In this document: positions 9,832 through 18,324 of the stretch, one piece after another
Position numbering within the stretch: position 1 is the stretch's first letter
Layout of the letters: the number at the start of each line of letters is the position of its first letter
DNA from: Martelella limonii
GTDB lineage: Bacteria > Pseudomonadota > Alphaproteobacteria > Rhizobiales > Rhizobiaceae
Assembly (NCBI RefSeq): GCF_013344475.1
Contig: NZ_JABUOU010000011.1
Span: forward strand, 84,208-148,207
Direction: 5' to 3'
DNA length: 64,000 nucleotides
Position numbers and translations under genes: made by a program
Notes under the pieces: generated by a model
Told to the model about the DNA's origin: nothing
Databases searched by the model: none
Seen by the model: the letters and a program-made list of their open reading frames with translations, nothing else

Positions 9832-10708
9832 TCTTGTCTTTGCCTGACGACGGGCGGGCGGAGAGCACGCAGGCGGCGACGATCAGGCCGGCACCGAACA
9901 GCGTCGTCACCGTCGGAATCTCGTCGAAAAACAGATAGCCATAGAGCCCGGCCCAGACCAGCGCCGAATAATCGATCACGGCATAGAGCGAGACCGTCAC
10001 GCGGGCGAGCCCCGAAAGCAGCAGGATGAAACCGAGCGCCCCGCAAAGCCCGATCAGCGCGATCTGCCAGGAGAGTGCCGCGGGCGGCGCCTGCCAGACG
10101 ACAAGCGCCATCGGCAGCGAAAACAGCGCGGCAAACACCGCCTGCATCAGGCTGAGGACGGCTGGGTGTTCGCTTGTCGCGTTCTGCTTCATCGCAACGG
10201 CTGCCAGCGCGTAGATCACTGGCGCGAGCAGGCCTGCAAGGATTGCCGGCAACGCCACCGGCGGTCCGGCAAGCCCGGTTCCGCGGGTGAACACGATCAG
10301 GCCGGAGCCGGCCACCGCAAGCGCGATTGCAAACACCAGATGCCGGCCGGGCCTTTCCCCGAACACCAGCGTGCCGAGCACCGCCATATAGATCGGCCCG
10401 GTCATGGCAAGCGCGAGCGCCATCACCAGCGGCATGCCGGAAAGCCCGTAGAAGAACGCGCTGGCGGTTGCTGCGACCAGAAAGCCGCGCAGCGCATAGG
10501 CCGAGAGCTGGCCGCGCTTCGGCCACTGGCGCACGAAGAGCGCCACGAACAGGGCGAGCAGCAGCGCCGCAACCGTGTAGCGCAGGAACACGACCTGAAA
10601 GCTTGAAAGCGCGGCGCCAAGGCTTTTCGCCAGCGCATCGACGCCCGAAAGCATGGCGACGGCGGCGATGCAGAGAGCAGCGCCAGAAGACCGGCTTGAC
10701 GACAGCAT
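9812..10708 (-). CDS. DMT-superfamily transporter (EamA/RhaT-like)
   Basis: About 298 residues with ten predicted membrane helices in two EamA repeats, the second beginning near the A-L-A-A-V-A-M-K segment. The start at 10708 is chosen because GGGAGGG lies just upstream and the first helix follows directly; the longer frame would add a charged, non-membrane extension. Family members export amino acids or metabolites. It converges on and overlaps the exported-protein gene by 20 bp. Substrate unknown. Confidence 0.82.
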   Translation of the reverse strand: MLSSSRSSGAALCIAAVAMLSGVDALAKSLGAALSSFQVVFLRYTVAALLLALFVALFVRQWPKRGQLSAYALRGFLVAATASAFFYGLSGMPLVMALALAMTGPIYMAVLGTLVFGERPGRHLVFAIALAVAGSGLIVFTRGTGLAGPPVALPAILAGLLAPVIYALAAVAMKQNATSEHPAVLSLMQAVFAALFSLPMALVVWQAPPAALSWQIALIGLCGALGFILLLSGLARVTVSLYAVIDYSALVWAGLYGYLFFDEIPTVTTLFGAGLIVAACVLSARPSSGKDKITVQDG

Positions 10709-11001
10709 GGCGAACCCTCCCCGAACATCTCCGGCGATAGCTGCGGCGGACGGGACGGTCAAGCCGGGGAGACCGGGCGCCGGTACGCACCCGGCTCTGT
10801 CATTGTGCAAGGGGGACGGCTTTCGAGCCGCCATCAGGGCACCCAGGCGCCCCCCTTTTCCATTCCATCACGCGCAAAAGCGTTTTAGGGTCGCAGCCGT
10901 CGCGCGGGATGGCGCGGCCGATGCGCAGGCCAGTCTTGCCCCTGCCTGGATCAAGCCGCCGGTTTGAAACGCAACACGATCAACAAGAGGACAAGCCGCT
11001 G

Positions 11002-11397
11002 ATGGCCAAGATGATACATTCAATGATCCGGGTGCTCGATGAAGCGCGCTCGACCGATTTCTACAGGCTCCTCTTCGGCCTGGAGGTGATCGATCGCTAC
11101 CCTTTCGACGGCTTCACCCTGATCTATCTCGCCAATGCCGAAACCGGCTTCGAACTCGAGCTGACCACCAACGAAAGCCAGAGCGAACCGTATGATCTCG
11201 GTAACGGCTACGGGCACCTGGCGGTCTCGGTCGAGGATGTGGCGGCAGAGCACGAGCGGCTGACGGCGCTTGGCATTCCGGTCGGAAAGCTTGTCACCAT
11301 GGAGCGCGATGGCGCCGCCTTCGCAAAGTTCTTCTTCGTCACCGATCCCGACGGCTACAAGATCGAGGTGCTCCAGCGCGGCGGTCGTTTCCGGTAG
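11002..11397 (+). CDS. VOC-family protein, lactoylglutathione lyase-like
   Basis: A 131-residue single vicinal-oxygen-chelate unit. It opens M-I-H-S-M-I-R-V with His at the first metal position. It continues with the glyoxalase-I-like pattern S-T-D-F-Y-R-L-L-F-G-L, then G-Y-G-H-L-A-V-S-V (second His) and D-P-D-G-Y-K-I-E-V (Glu ligand). These match glyoxalase I closely, so detoxification of methylglyoxal-glutathione adduct is likely, although related VOC enzymes act on other substrates. The ATG at 11002 starts directly at the conserved N-terminus. It is a stand-alone gene converging on the AAA ATPase gene. Confidence 0.8.
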   Translation: MAKMIHSMIRVLDEARSTDFYRLLFGLEVIDRYPFDGFTLIYLANAETGFELELTTNESQSEPYDLGNGYGHLAVSVEDVAAEHERLTALGIPVGKLVTMERDGAAFAKFFFVTDPDGYKIEVLQRGGRFR

Positions 11398-11414
11398 CAG
11401 ACGGCAGCGGGCCT

Positions 11415-11945
11415 TCAGGCGCCAAGCGTGGCGAGGACGAAATCGGCACGCTGACCGACGCCGGTCTTCGGCAGCACCACCGTTTGAAAGCCGAACCGCG
11501 GATAGATCTCCATCAGCCGTTGATATTCGGCGATACCGTCCTCAAGCCCGTGGCGTCTGGCATCATCAAGATGGTGGATCTCGGGCCAGGGCGGGGTCAT
11601 GAACGCAAGTGGGCTGAAACGGCCCCGAAGGGCCTCCGGCACGGCGACGGTCTCGCCGGTCGCGTGCGCCAGTGCGGCGATGGCATCGATCAGGCCGCGG
11701 TCGAAGAACACCCAGCCGTCATGGCCGCTGACGGCAGCGCAGTCTTCAAGCGCCATCGCGATGGCGCGTCGGGCGAAGGCTTCGAGGTCGACCCAGGGAA
11801 GGGCGGCGCCATCGCCGGCGCGCTCTTCCGCGACGATCCGCCGCCCGGGCTCTTCCACCACCTTATGGCCACGGCGTTCGAGTTCCGTAAGCAGCGTCGA
11901 CTTGCCGCCCCCGGAACAGCCGGACAGAATGACCATATTGCGCAT
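11415..11945 (-). CDS. AAA_28-type P-loop ATPase/kinase-like protein
   Basis: A 176-residue protein with a P-loop G-C-S-G-G-G-K-S-T at 9-17. It also has the segment V-V-E-E-P-G-R-R-I-V near 29-38 and F-F-D-R-G near 80, features of the AAA_28 family (NadR kinase-like NTPases). It probably phosphorylates a small molecule or is a nucleotide-driven switch; the substrate is not known. The gene lies 6 bp downstream of the MliC-like gene on the same strand, so they may be co-transcribed. Confidence 0.75.
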   Translation of the reverse strand: MRNMVILSGCSGGGKSTLLTELERRGHKVVEEPGRRIVAEERAGDGAALPWVDLEAFARRAIAMALEDCAAVSGHDGWVFFDRGLIDAIAALAHATGETVAVPEALRGRFSPLAFMTPPWPEIHHLDDARRHGLEDGIAEYQRLMEIYPRFGFQTVVLPKTGVGQRADFVLATLGA

Positions 11946-11951
11946 CAGGCG

Positions 11952-12299
11952 CTATTTCGCACCCGTGCAGGCAGTGCCCGGATCATTCTCGCCCTTGGTC
12001 ACATCATAGAGCGTGCCGTCATTGCCCTTGCTCCACCAGACATACTGGCCTGCCGCATAGCGCGCGCCGGAGGCCGCGATGACTTCGGCCGCAATGATGT
12101 GGTTGTCGGGCCACTGAAGCTCTGCCAGCATGATCTGGTCGCCGTTGATGTAGCGGGCGTCGAGCGTGAAATCCCCGCAGTCATATTTTGCGGCAATTTC
12201 CGTGGTGCCTTCCGGCAGGGTGAGCGTTACCGCCTCGTCGGCCTTCGCCTGAACGGCGAAAAGCGGAAGTGCTGCGGCGAGAAGTATGAGAGCTTTCAT
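11952..12299 (-). CDS. Exported MliC-like protein (putative c-type lysozyme inhibitor)
   Basis: A 115-residue protein starting at the ATG after AGGAGG (start 12299). The first 20 or so residues form a signal peptide (A-L-I-L-L-A-A-A-L-P-L-F-A) without a lipobox Cys, so it is periplasmic rather than lipid-anchored. The mature domain has Y-D-C-G near its start, then A-S-G-A-R-Y and Y-V-W-W-S-K-G-N-D, the conserved elements of the MliC/PliC fold, and a second Cys near the C-terminus for the usual disulfide. MliC proteins block host or competitor c-type lysozymes by inserting the S-G-x-x-Y loop. Adjacent AAA ATPase gene has no evident link. Confidence 0.75.
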   Translation of the reverse strand: MKALILLAAALPLFAVQAKADEAVTLTLPEGTTEIAAKYDCGDFTLDARYINGDQIMLAELQWPDNHIIAAEVIAASGARYAAGQYVWWSKGNDGTLYDVTKGENDPGTACTGAK

Positions 12300-12451
12300 G
12301 TAATCCTCCTGATTTGACACCATGATACATCAGCTTTGGCAAGGGGGCCGACACGCATAGGTTTATTCCCGAAAATTCCTTCCGGCCCTTGCAATCATTT
12401 CCGGCGGACGTATAACCGCCGGCCCTTCCACATCCTGACAGGACAAGCACC

Positions 12452-13738
12452 ATGACCGCGCTCGGCCTCGACTTCGGCACGACCAACACCGTCATCGCAA
12501 TCCCCGGCAGCGCTGAGGGAGAGACGCACTCGCTCTCCTTCGAGAGCCGCGCCGGCGTGACCGATACGATGCGCACCTGCCTCTCCTTCATGAAGGACCG
12601 GCAGGCGGGTTTCGGCGCGCCGCTGGCAACGGAAGCAGGCGCTGCCGCGATCCGCACGCTGATCGACCATCCTGGCGAATGCCGCTTCCTGCAATCGATC
12701 AAGACCTATGCGGCAAGCCCGCTGTTCAAGGAAACCGCCGTGCTCGGCCGCCGGCACTCCTTCGCCGATCTGATGGCGGTGTTTCTGGAAAAGCTGATGG
12801 ATTACGCCGGCGACGGCTGGCCCGGCGACGTTTCCCGCGTGGTGGCCGGCCGGCCGGTGCGTTTTGCCGGCATCGGCGCGGATGAGGCCCTTGCGCTCGA
12901 GCGGTACAACGACGCGCTGTCGCGCTTCGGCTTTCCGGAGATCCGCTTCGTGCTGGAGCCGGTGGCGGCGGCCTGGTATTTCGCCGAGCGTCTCAAAAGC
13001 GACGCCAATGTGCTGGTCGCCGATTTCGGCGGCGGCACCACCGACTATTCGATCATCCGGTTTTCGAAGACGGCGGGGAAACTGTCTGCCGAGCCGCTCT
13101 CCCATTCGGGCGTGGGCGTTGCCGGCGACATGTTCGACTATCGCATCATCGACAATGTCGTCAGCCCGATGATCGGCAAGGGCTCGCATTACAAAAGCTT
13201 CGGCAAGACGCTCGACGTGCCCTCGAACTACTACGCCAATTTCGGCCGCTGGAGCCAGCTCTCGATCTTCAAGACCACCCGCGACTTCACCGATCTGAAA
13301 AGCCTGGTGCGCGATGCCACCGACCCGGACGCGCTCGAACTCTTCATCGAGCTCATCGAGAATGACGAGGGCTACCCGCTCTATGAGGCCGTGTCGGCCA
13401 CCAAGCGGGCGTTGTCGCAAGCCGACGAGGCGGAGTTCTTCTTTTCGCCGCTTGGGCGTGACAGCCGCCGCACCGTCCGCCGCGCGGACTTCGAAGGCTG
13501 GATTGCCGGCGAACTCGCCCAGATGGAGGAGGCCCTCGACGAGGCGATCGCCGGCGCCGGCCTTCAGCCGAAGGATATCGACAAGGTGTTCCTGACCGGC
13601 GGCACCTCGTTCGTGCCCGCCGTGCGCAAGATCTTCGAAAACCGGTTTTCCGAAATCGAAACCGGCGGGGAACTGCTCTCGATTGCCCACGGCCTCGCGC
13701 TGATCGGCAAGGAGGACGCCTTTCCAGGGCAAGCCTGA
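12452..13738 (+). CDS. Hsp70-family protein, YegD-like
   Basis: A 428-residue actin/Hsp70-fold protein. The phosphate-1 motif G-L-D-F-G-T-T-N-T lies at residues 5-13, phosphate-2 V-A-D-F-G-G-G-T-T-D near 190, and an adenosine motif T-G-G-T-S-F-V-P near 380. It lacks the substrate-binding lid of DnaK, so its length fits the YegD/Hsp70-like subfamily. These are thought to act as atypical chaperones, but clients are not known. It is a single gene preceded by a short spacer after the divergent MliC-like gene. Confidence 0.82.
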   Translation: MTALGLDFGTTNTVIAIPGSAEGETHSLSFESRAGVTDTMRTCLSFMKDRQAGFGAPLATEAGAAAIRTLIDHPGECRFLQSIKTYAASPLFKETAVLGRRHSFADLMAVFLEKLMDYAGDGWPGDVSRVVAGRPVRFAGIGADEALALERYNDALSRFGFPEIRFVLEPVAAAWYFAERLKSDANVLVADFGGGTTDYSIIRFSKTAGKLSAEPLSHSGVGVAGDMFDYRIIDNVVSPMIGKGSHYKSFGKTLDVPSNYYANFGRWSQLSIFKTTRDFTDLKSLVRDATDPDALELFIELIENDEGYPLYEAVSATKRALSQADEAEFFFSPLGRDSRRTVRRADFEGWIAGELAQMEEALDEAIAGAGLQPKDIDKVFLTGGTSFVPAVRKIFENRFSEIETGGELLSIAHGLALIGKEDAFPGQA

Positions 13739-13860
13739 CACCGGTTTTCCAGGACACGGCATCAGGCTTCAAGCCTACGCTTCAGCGGGCTCGTTCCGGC
13801 ATGGCGGGGAGGGTTTCCTGCCTCTCCTCGAGCCGCTTGGTGTTTCCTCACGAGACTATT

Positions 13861-13901
13861 GGAACGTTCCTAGTTCTGTGCTAATCCTCCCGCGGGAGGA
13901 T
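13861..13901 (+). promoter_or_regulatory. Two palindromes upstream of the GMC oxidoreductase gene
   Basis: GGAACGTTCC at 13861-13870 is a perfect palindrome with the central CpG usual for LacI-family operators. ATCCTCCCGCGGGAGGAT at 13884-13901 is a perfect 18-bp palindrome that contains the GGAGGA ribosome-binding site of the following gene. The first could bind the LacI regulator encoded 1.9 kb downstream. The second could hide the ribosome-binding site in a hairpin. Both roles are inferred. Confidence 0.5.
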
Positions 13902-13906
13902 GTTTC

Positions 13907-15487
13907 ATGGGTTATGATTTCATCATTGTCGGCGGTGGTTCGGCGGGTTCGGTGCTGGCGGCGAGGCTTTCCGAAAACCCCGAGGTCAGCGTGCTTTTGC
14001 TGGAGGCCGGCGGCAGCGACCGGCACCCGTTCTACACCCTTCCGGCGGGCTTTGCCAAAATGACCAAGGGGATCGGCAGCTGGGGCTGGCACACCGTTCC
14101 GCAGCGGCACATGAACAACATGTCGATCCGCTATACCCAGGCCAAGGTGATTGGCGGCGGCTCCTCCATCAACGCCCAGATCTACACCCGCGGCAACCGG
14201 CTGGATTATGACGAATGGCGTCAGATGGGCTGCACGGGCTGGAGCTATGACGATGTGCTGCCCTTCTTCCGCAAGGCCGAGGACAACGACACCTACGACA
14301 ATGAATATCACGGCAAGGGCGGTCCGCTTGGGGTTTCGAAGCCTTCCGCACCGCTGCCGATCTGCGAGGCCTATTTCAGGGCAGCGGGGGAAATGGGCAT
14401 TCCGTTCAACGCCGACATGACCGGCGAGCGCCAGGACGGCGTCGGCTATTACCAGCTGACCCAGCGCCATGCGCGCCGCTCCTCTGCCGCCAAGGCCTAT
14501 CTCGCGCCCACCCGCCACCGCAAGAACCTCACCATCCGCACCGGTGTCGAGACCCGGCGCATCCGCATCGAAAACGGCCGTGCGACGGGCGTCGAGACCG
14601 CCACGGGCGAGGTGCTGACGGCTGGGCGCGAGGTGCTGCTGTCATCGGGCGCGATCGGTTCTCCGCGTCTTTTGATGTTATCCGGCATCGGCCCGGCCGA
14701 GCACCTGCGCAAGGCCGGGATCGAGGCCGTGTTCGATCATCCCGAAGTGGGCGAGAATTTTCAGGACCATCTCGACCTCTTCACCATCCTCGAATGCGCC
14801 GGCGACTTTACCTATGACAAATATGCCGAGCCATTCTGGTCGGCGGTGGCGGGGCTTCAATACCTCCTGACCCGCAAGGGCCCGGTCGCCTCCAGCCTGT
14901 TCGAGACCGGCGGCTTCTGGTATGCAGAAGAGGCCGCGCGCTCGCCCGACATCCAGTTTCATCTCGGCCTCGGCTCCGGCATCGAGGCGGGCGTGGAAAA
15001 GATGAAGAACCCCGGCGTGACCCTGAATTCGGCCTATCTCAGGCCACGCTCGCGCGGCTCGGTGCGGCTCAAATCCGCCAATCCCGCCGATGCGCCGCTG
15101 ATCGATCCGAATTACTGGGCCGATCCCCATGACCGCGCAATGTCGATCAAGGGATTGAAGCTTGCGCAGGAGATCATGCATCAGGATGCGTTGAAGCCCT
15201 TCATCAAGCGGGAAATGCTGCCCGGACCGAAGGTGAAGACCGATGACGACTATTTCGCCTATGCCTGCCGCCACGCCAAGACGGACCATCATCCCGCCGG
15301 CACCTGCCGCATGGGCGCGGATGCGCGCGCCGTCGTCGATCCGGAACTCAAGTTCAACGGCATCGGCCAACTGCGCATCGTCGACGCCTCGATCATGCCG
15401 ACGCTGATCTCGTCCAACACCAATGCCGCCGCCATCATGATCGGCGAAAAAGCCGCCGACATGATCGCCCGCGAACACGGACTGTGA
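13907..15487 (+). CDS. GMC-family FAD-dependent oxidoreductase (choline/alcohol dehydrogenase-like)
   Basis: A 526-residue flavoprotein. Residues 5-18 form the Rossmann FAD motif I-I-V-G-G-G-S-A-G-S-V-L. The GMC signature 1 region V-I-G-G-G-S-S-I-N-A and signature 2 G-A-I-G-S-P-R-L-L-M-L-S-G are present. Near the C-terminus H-H-P-A-G-T-C-R-M-G gives the active-site histidine region, followed by N-T-N-A-A. Length fits BetA-like dehydrogenases, but no betaine-aldehyde dehydrogenase or BetI lies nearby, so choline is not assured. A LacI regulator follows on the same strand after a repeat element, suggesting control by a sugar- or polyol-like inducer. Confidence 0.83.
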   Translation: MGYDFIIVGGGSAGSVLAARLSENPEVSVLLLEAGGSDRHPFYTLPAGFAKMTKGIGSWGWHTVPQRHMNNMSIRYTQAKVIGGGSSINAQIYTRGNRLDYDEWRQMGCTGWSYDDVLPFFRKAEDNDTYDNEYHGKGGPLGVSKPSAPLPICEAYFRAAGEMGIPFNADMTGERQDGVGYYQLTQRHARRSSAAKAYLAPTRHRKNLTIRTGVETRRIRIENGRATGVETATGEVLTAGREVLLSSGAIGSPRLLMLSGIGPAEHLRKAGIEAVFDHPEVGENFQDHLDLFTILECAGDFTYDKYAEPFWSAVAGLQYLLTRKGPVASSLFETGGFWYAEEAARSPDIQFHLGLGSGIEAGVEKMKNPGVTLNSAYLRPRSRGSVRLKSANPADAPLIDPNYWADPHDRAMSIKGLKLAQEIMHQDALKPFIKREMLPGPKVKTDDDYFAYACRHAKTDHHPAGTCRMGADARAVVDPELKFNGIGQLRIVDASIMPTLISSNTNAAAIMIGEKAADMIAREHGL

Positions 15488-15603
15488 GGGCTTGCGGAGC
15501 GTGCGCGAAGGGAGCATGAAGCGACTGGCGCCGATTTCGCAGTTCGGCTGAACGCGGCGAAAGGCATCGAGACTGAGTCATGGAGCCGCCTCTCTCCTTC
15601 CGG

Positions 15604-15682
15604 GTCATCCTCGGGCTTGACCCGAGGATCCAGGCGGGTTTTCCGTGTGGCGTGGATGCTCGGGTCAAGCCCGAGCATGACG
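15604..15682. repeat. Dispersed palindromic intergenic element, copy 2
   Basis: About 79 bp. The left half-site (GTCATCCTCGGG... to CCGAGGATCCAG) and right half-site (GGATGCTCGGGTCAAGCCCGAGCATGAC) are each self-complementary and are inverted relative to one another. It lies between the GMC oxidoreductase and lacI genes. Compared with copy 1 the right arm carries GC rather than CC (CTCGGG preceded by TG), a variant shared with copies 3 and 4. Confidence 0.87.
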
Positions 15683-15750
15683 CTGAAAGAGATGTGTGGA
15701 CCTGAACCTGCGGACTGGTGACCGCCGGGTGACCCCTCGAGGGAGCGAAA

Positions 15751-16752
15751 ATGGCAAAACGACCGACGATCATCGATGTGGCCCGCCATGCAGGGGTGTC
15801 CAAATCGACGGTCTCGCTCGTGCTGCAGAACTCCGCGCTGGTCAAGAAGACGACGCGCAGCCGTGTCGAGCAATCCATGCAGGCGCTCAACTATGTCTAT
15901 AACCGGACCGCTGCCAATCTGCGCGGCGCAGAAGCCGGGCTGATCGGCCTCGTCATCAATGATCTGCGCAACCCGTTCTTCGCCGAATTCGCGGCCAGCG
16001 CCCAGATGACCTTTGCCGAGCACGGCTTTGCGACCGTAATCGCCAATACCGATGAAGACGTCACGATCCAGGCGCAGGTGATTTCCTCCATGGTCGAACA
16101 CGGCGTTTCCGCGCTGATCATTTCGCCGGCCTATGGCGACGAAGGGGCGGTGTTCGAGCGGATTGGGCGGGCGGGCCTGCCTGCCCTTCAGGTGCTGCGC
16201 ATGGCGTCGCCCGATACGGCGCGTTTTCCCTTTGCCTCGCTCGATTACGAAAGCGGCAGCCTGGAGGCTGCCCGGCATCTTGTCGAACGGGGGGCGCAGA
16301 AGATCGCCTTTGTCGGCGGCCTGCCGGATCGCGCCGTCACGCAGGAGCGGATGGCGGGCTACCGCGCCGTCCTCGGCGATCGCGCGCCGATAACGCTGCT
16401 TGGCCGGCCGACCCGCGCCTTTGGCCGGGATGCGGCGTTGAGCCTTGCGCGCGATCCGCGCGGCATCGATGCGGTGCTCTGCTTCAACGATCTGGTAGCG
16501 CTCGGCATGATGGCGGGTTTTGCCGAAAAAGGCATTGCCGTGGGCCACGACATCGCCCTTGTCGGATTTGACGATATCGAGGAATGCGCGCTCGCCTATC
16601 CGAAGCTCTCATCGGTCCATTGCGATATCGGCGCTTTCGGCCGCGATGCGGCGGCGACCATGCTTTCATGGCTCGAGACCGGCGAGCGCCCGCCGGAACG
16701 GCATTTGTCGCCGGTGACGCTGATGGTGCGGGAGACGAGCGGGGGAAGGTGA
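15751..16752 (+). CDS. LacI-family transcriptional regulator
   Basis: A 333-residue repressor-type protein. Its N-terminal helix-turn-helix (T-I-I-D-V-A-R-H-A-G-V-S-K-S-T-V-S, residues 6-22) and hinge N-R-T-A-A-N-L-R are standard. The effector domain has G-L-V-I-N-D-L-R-N-P-F-F and ends in V-G-F-D-D-I-E-E-C-A. The ligand is unknown. Its nearest upstream neighbour on the same strand is the GMC oxidoreductase gene, whose promoter region contains a CpG-centred palindrome, so local control of that gene is the simplest hypothesis. Confidence 0.85.
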   Translation: MAKRPTIIDVARHAGVSKSTVSLVLQNSALVKKTTRSRVEQSMQALNYVYNRTAANLRGAEAGLIGLVINDLRNPFFAEFAASAQMTFAEHGFATVIANTDEDVTIQAQVISSMVEHGVSALIISPAYGDEGAVFERIGRAGLPALQVLRMASPDTARFPFASLDYESGSLEAARHLVERGAQKIAFVGGLPDRAVTQERMAGYRAVLGDRAPITLLGRPTRAFGRDAALSLARDPRGIDAVLCFNDLVALGMMAGFAEKGIAVGHDIALVGFDDIEECALAYPKLSSVHCDIGAFGRDAAATMLSWLETGERPPERHLSPVTLMVRETSGGR

Positions 16753-16818
16753 TTCTGTAAACGAGCCTCGCGGCCAACGATCCGCCCTTGAGAGAAATCA
16801 ATGGACTTGGAGCTTGCT

Positions 16819-16973
16819 CCCAATACTCTCTCCCGCCGGCGGGAGAGATGCCCCGAAAGGGGCAGTGAGGGTGGCACGGCATGTCGAATCGTGAAGGCGT
16901 TCGCGGTGATGGACTCCCCCCTCACTGTCGCTTTCGCGACATCTCTCCCCTCCGGGGCGAGAAGATTGGGGGG
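16819..16973. repeat. Long imperfect inverted repeat between lacI and ispG
   Basis: Left arm 16819-16874 and right arm 16915-16973 are imperfect reverse complements over about 55 bp, each starting at the outer CCCAAT/ATTGGG. Each arm also folds on itself: left CTCTCCCGCCGGCGGGAGAG and CCCCGAAAGGGG, right GTCGCTTTCGCGAC. The 40-bp centre is unrelated. It separates convergent lacI and ispG, so it could serve as a bidirectional terminator. The two-level hairpin structure resembles rhizobial intergenic mosaic elements and is unrelated in sequence to the 80-bp family. Confidence 0.8.
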
Positions 16974-17020
16974 CTGTGCGGCCGCGCCAAGACGGTGATC
17001 CAAGGCCGCCGACAGACTTG

Positions 17021-18271
17021 TTATTCCGCCGCTTGCGTGCCCGCGCCAAAACGCTGTTCGATATAATCGGCGACCATGGCCTCGAAATCGGCGGCGATAT
17101 TGGGGCCGCGCAGCGTCTTGGCCTTCTTGCCATCGACGAAGACGGGGGCCGCGGGCGTTTCGCCGGTGCCTGGCAGCGAGATGCCGATATCGGCGTGCTT
17201 GCTTTCGCCCGGCCCATTGACGATGCAGCCCATGACCGCAACGTTGAGCGATTCCACGCCCGGATATTTCTCGCGCCACACCGGCATGTTCTTGCGCAGA
17301 TCGGACTGGATCTTGGAGGCAAGCTCCTGAAACACGGTCGAGGTGGTGCGCCCGCAGCCGGGACAGGCGGCCACCACCGGCACGAACTGGCGGAAGCCCA
17401 TGACCTGAAGCAGTTCCTGCGCCACCTGCACCTCACGGGTGCGGTCGCCGCCGGGTTCCGGCGTCAGAGATACCCGGATCGTATCGCCAATGCCGTGCTG
17501 CAGCACATAGCCCATGGAGGCGGCAGACGCGACGATGCCCTTGGTGCCCATGCCGGCCTCGGTCAGGCCAAGATGGAGCGCGTGGTCAGAGCGATCGGCG
17601 ATCATCGAATAGACCGCGATCAGATCCTGCACCTGGGAGACCTTGGCCGACAGGATGATGCGGTTCCTCGGCAGGCCGATCTCCTCCGCAAGCTCGGCAG
17701 ACAGCAGCGCCGATTGCACGATCGCCTCGCGGGTAACGTCGCGGGCCGAAAGCGGCGAACCGGCCTCGGCATTCTCGTCCATCAGCCGGGTTAGGAGTTC
17801 CTGATCGAGCGAGCCCCAGTTGACGCCGATGCGGACCGGCTTGTCGTAGCGGATCGCCATTTCCACGATCTCGGCGAACTGCTTGTCCTTCTTGTCCCTG
17901 AAACCGACATTGCCGGGATTGATGCGGTATTTGGCAAGCGCTTCCGCGCAGGCAGGGTGATCGGCGAGAAGCTTGTGGCCGATATAATGGAAATCGCCGA
18001 CCAGCGGCACATCGAGGCCAAGACGCTCCAGCCGTTCACGGATCTTCGGCACGGCGGCCGCCGCTTCGTCGCGGTCGACGGTGATGCGCACCAGTTCGGA
18101 CCCAGCCTTGGAAAGGGCGGCGACCTGGGCAACGGTCGCATCGATATCGGCGGTATCGGTGTTGGTCATCGACTGCACCACCACCGGCGCGCCGCCACCC
18201 ACGATCACGCCGCCGACATCGACGGCGACCGAGGCGCGGCGCTGCAGCGGATCATAATTCGGGCGCGACAT
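17021..18271 (-). CDS. ispG: 4-hydroxy-3-methylbut-2-enyl diphosphate synthase (IspG/GcpE)
   Basis: A 416-residue enzyme of the MEP isoprenoid pathway, converting methylerythritol cyclodiphosphate to HMBPP with a 4Fe-4S cluster. It starts with the family pattern [11 protein letters not shown] near residue 31. The cluster ligands are in A-C-P-G-C-G-R-T (two Cys) and [10 protein letters not shown] (third Cys), and a conserved Glu follows. The gene is single, transcribed leftward, 53 bp from the next leftward gene, and ends opposite lacI beyond the long inverted repeat. Confidence 0.96.
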   Translation of the reverse strand: MSRPNYDPLQRRASVAVDVGGVIVGGGAPVVVQSMTNTDTADIDATVAQVAALSKAGSELVRITVDRDEAAAAVPKIRERLERLGLDVPLVGDFHYIGHKLLADHPACAEALAKYRINPGNVGFRDKKDKQFAEIVEMAIRYDKPVRIGVNWGSLDQELLTRLMDENAEAGSPLSARDVTREAIVQSALLSAELAEEIGLPRNRIILSAKVSQVQDLIAVYSMIADRSDHALHLGLTEAGMGTKGIVASAASMGYVLQHGIGDTIRVSLTPEPGGDRTREVQVAQELLQVMGFRQFVPVVAACPGCGRTTSTVFQELASKIQSDLRKNMPVWREKYPGVESLNVAVMGCIVNGPGESKHADIGISLPGTGETPAAPVFVDGKKAKTLRGPNIAADFEAMVADYIEQRFGAGTQAAE

Positions 18272-18324
18272 GGTCTTCTCCGGAAAGTTCTGAGCCCTTC
18301 AGGTGGTACAATGCCGCCCGCTTG

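Noticed and set aside
11484..12317. A 277-codon open frame on the + strand across the AAA ATPase and MliC-like genes.
   Set aside because: It runs antisense to two better-supported genes and has no recognised domain.
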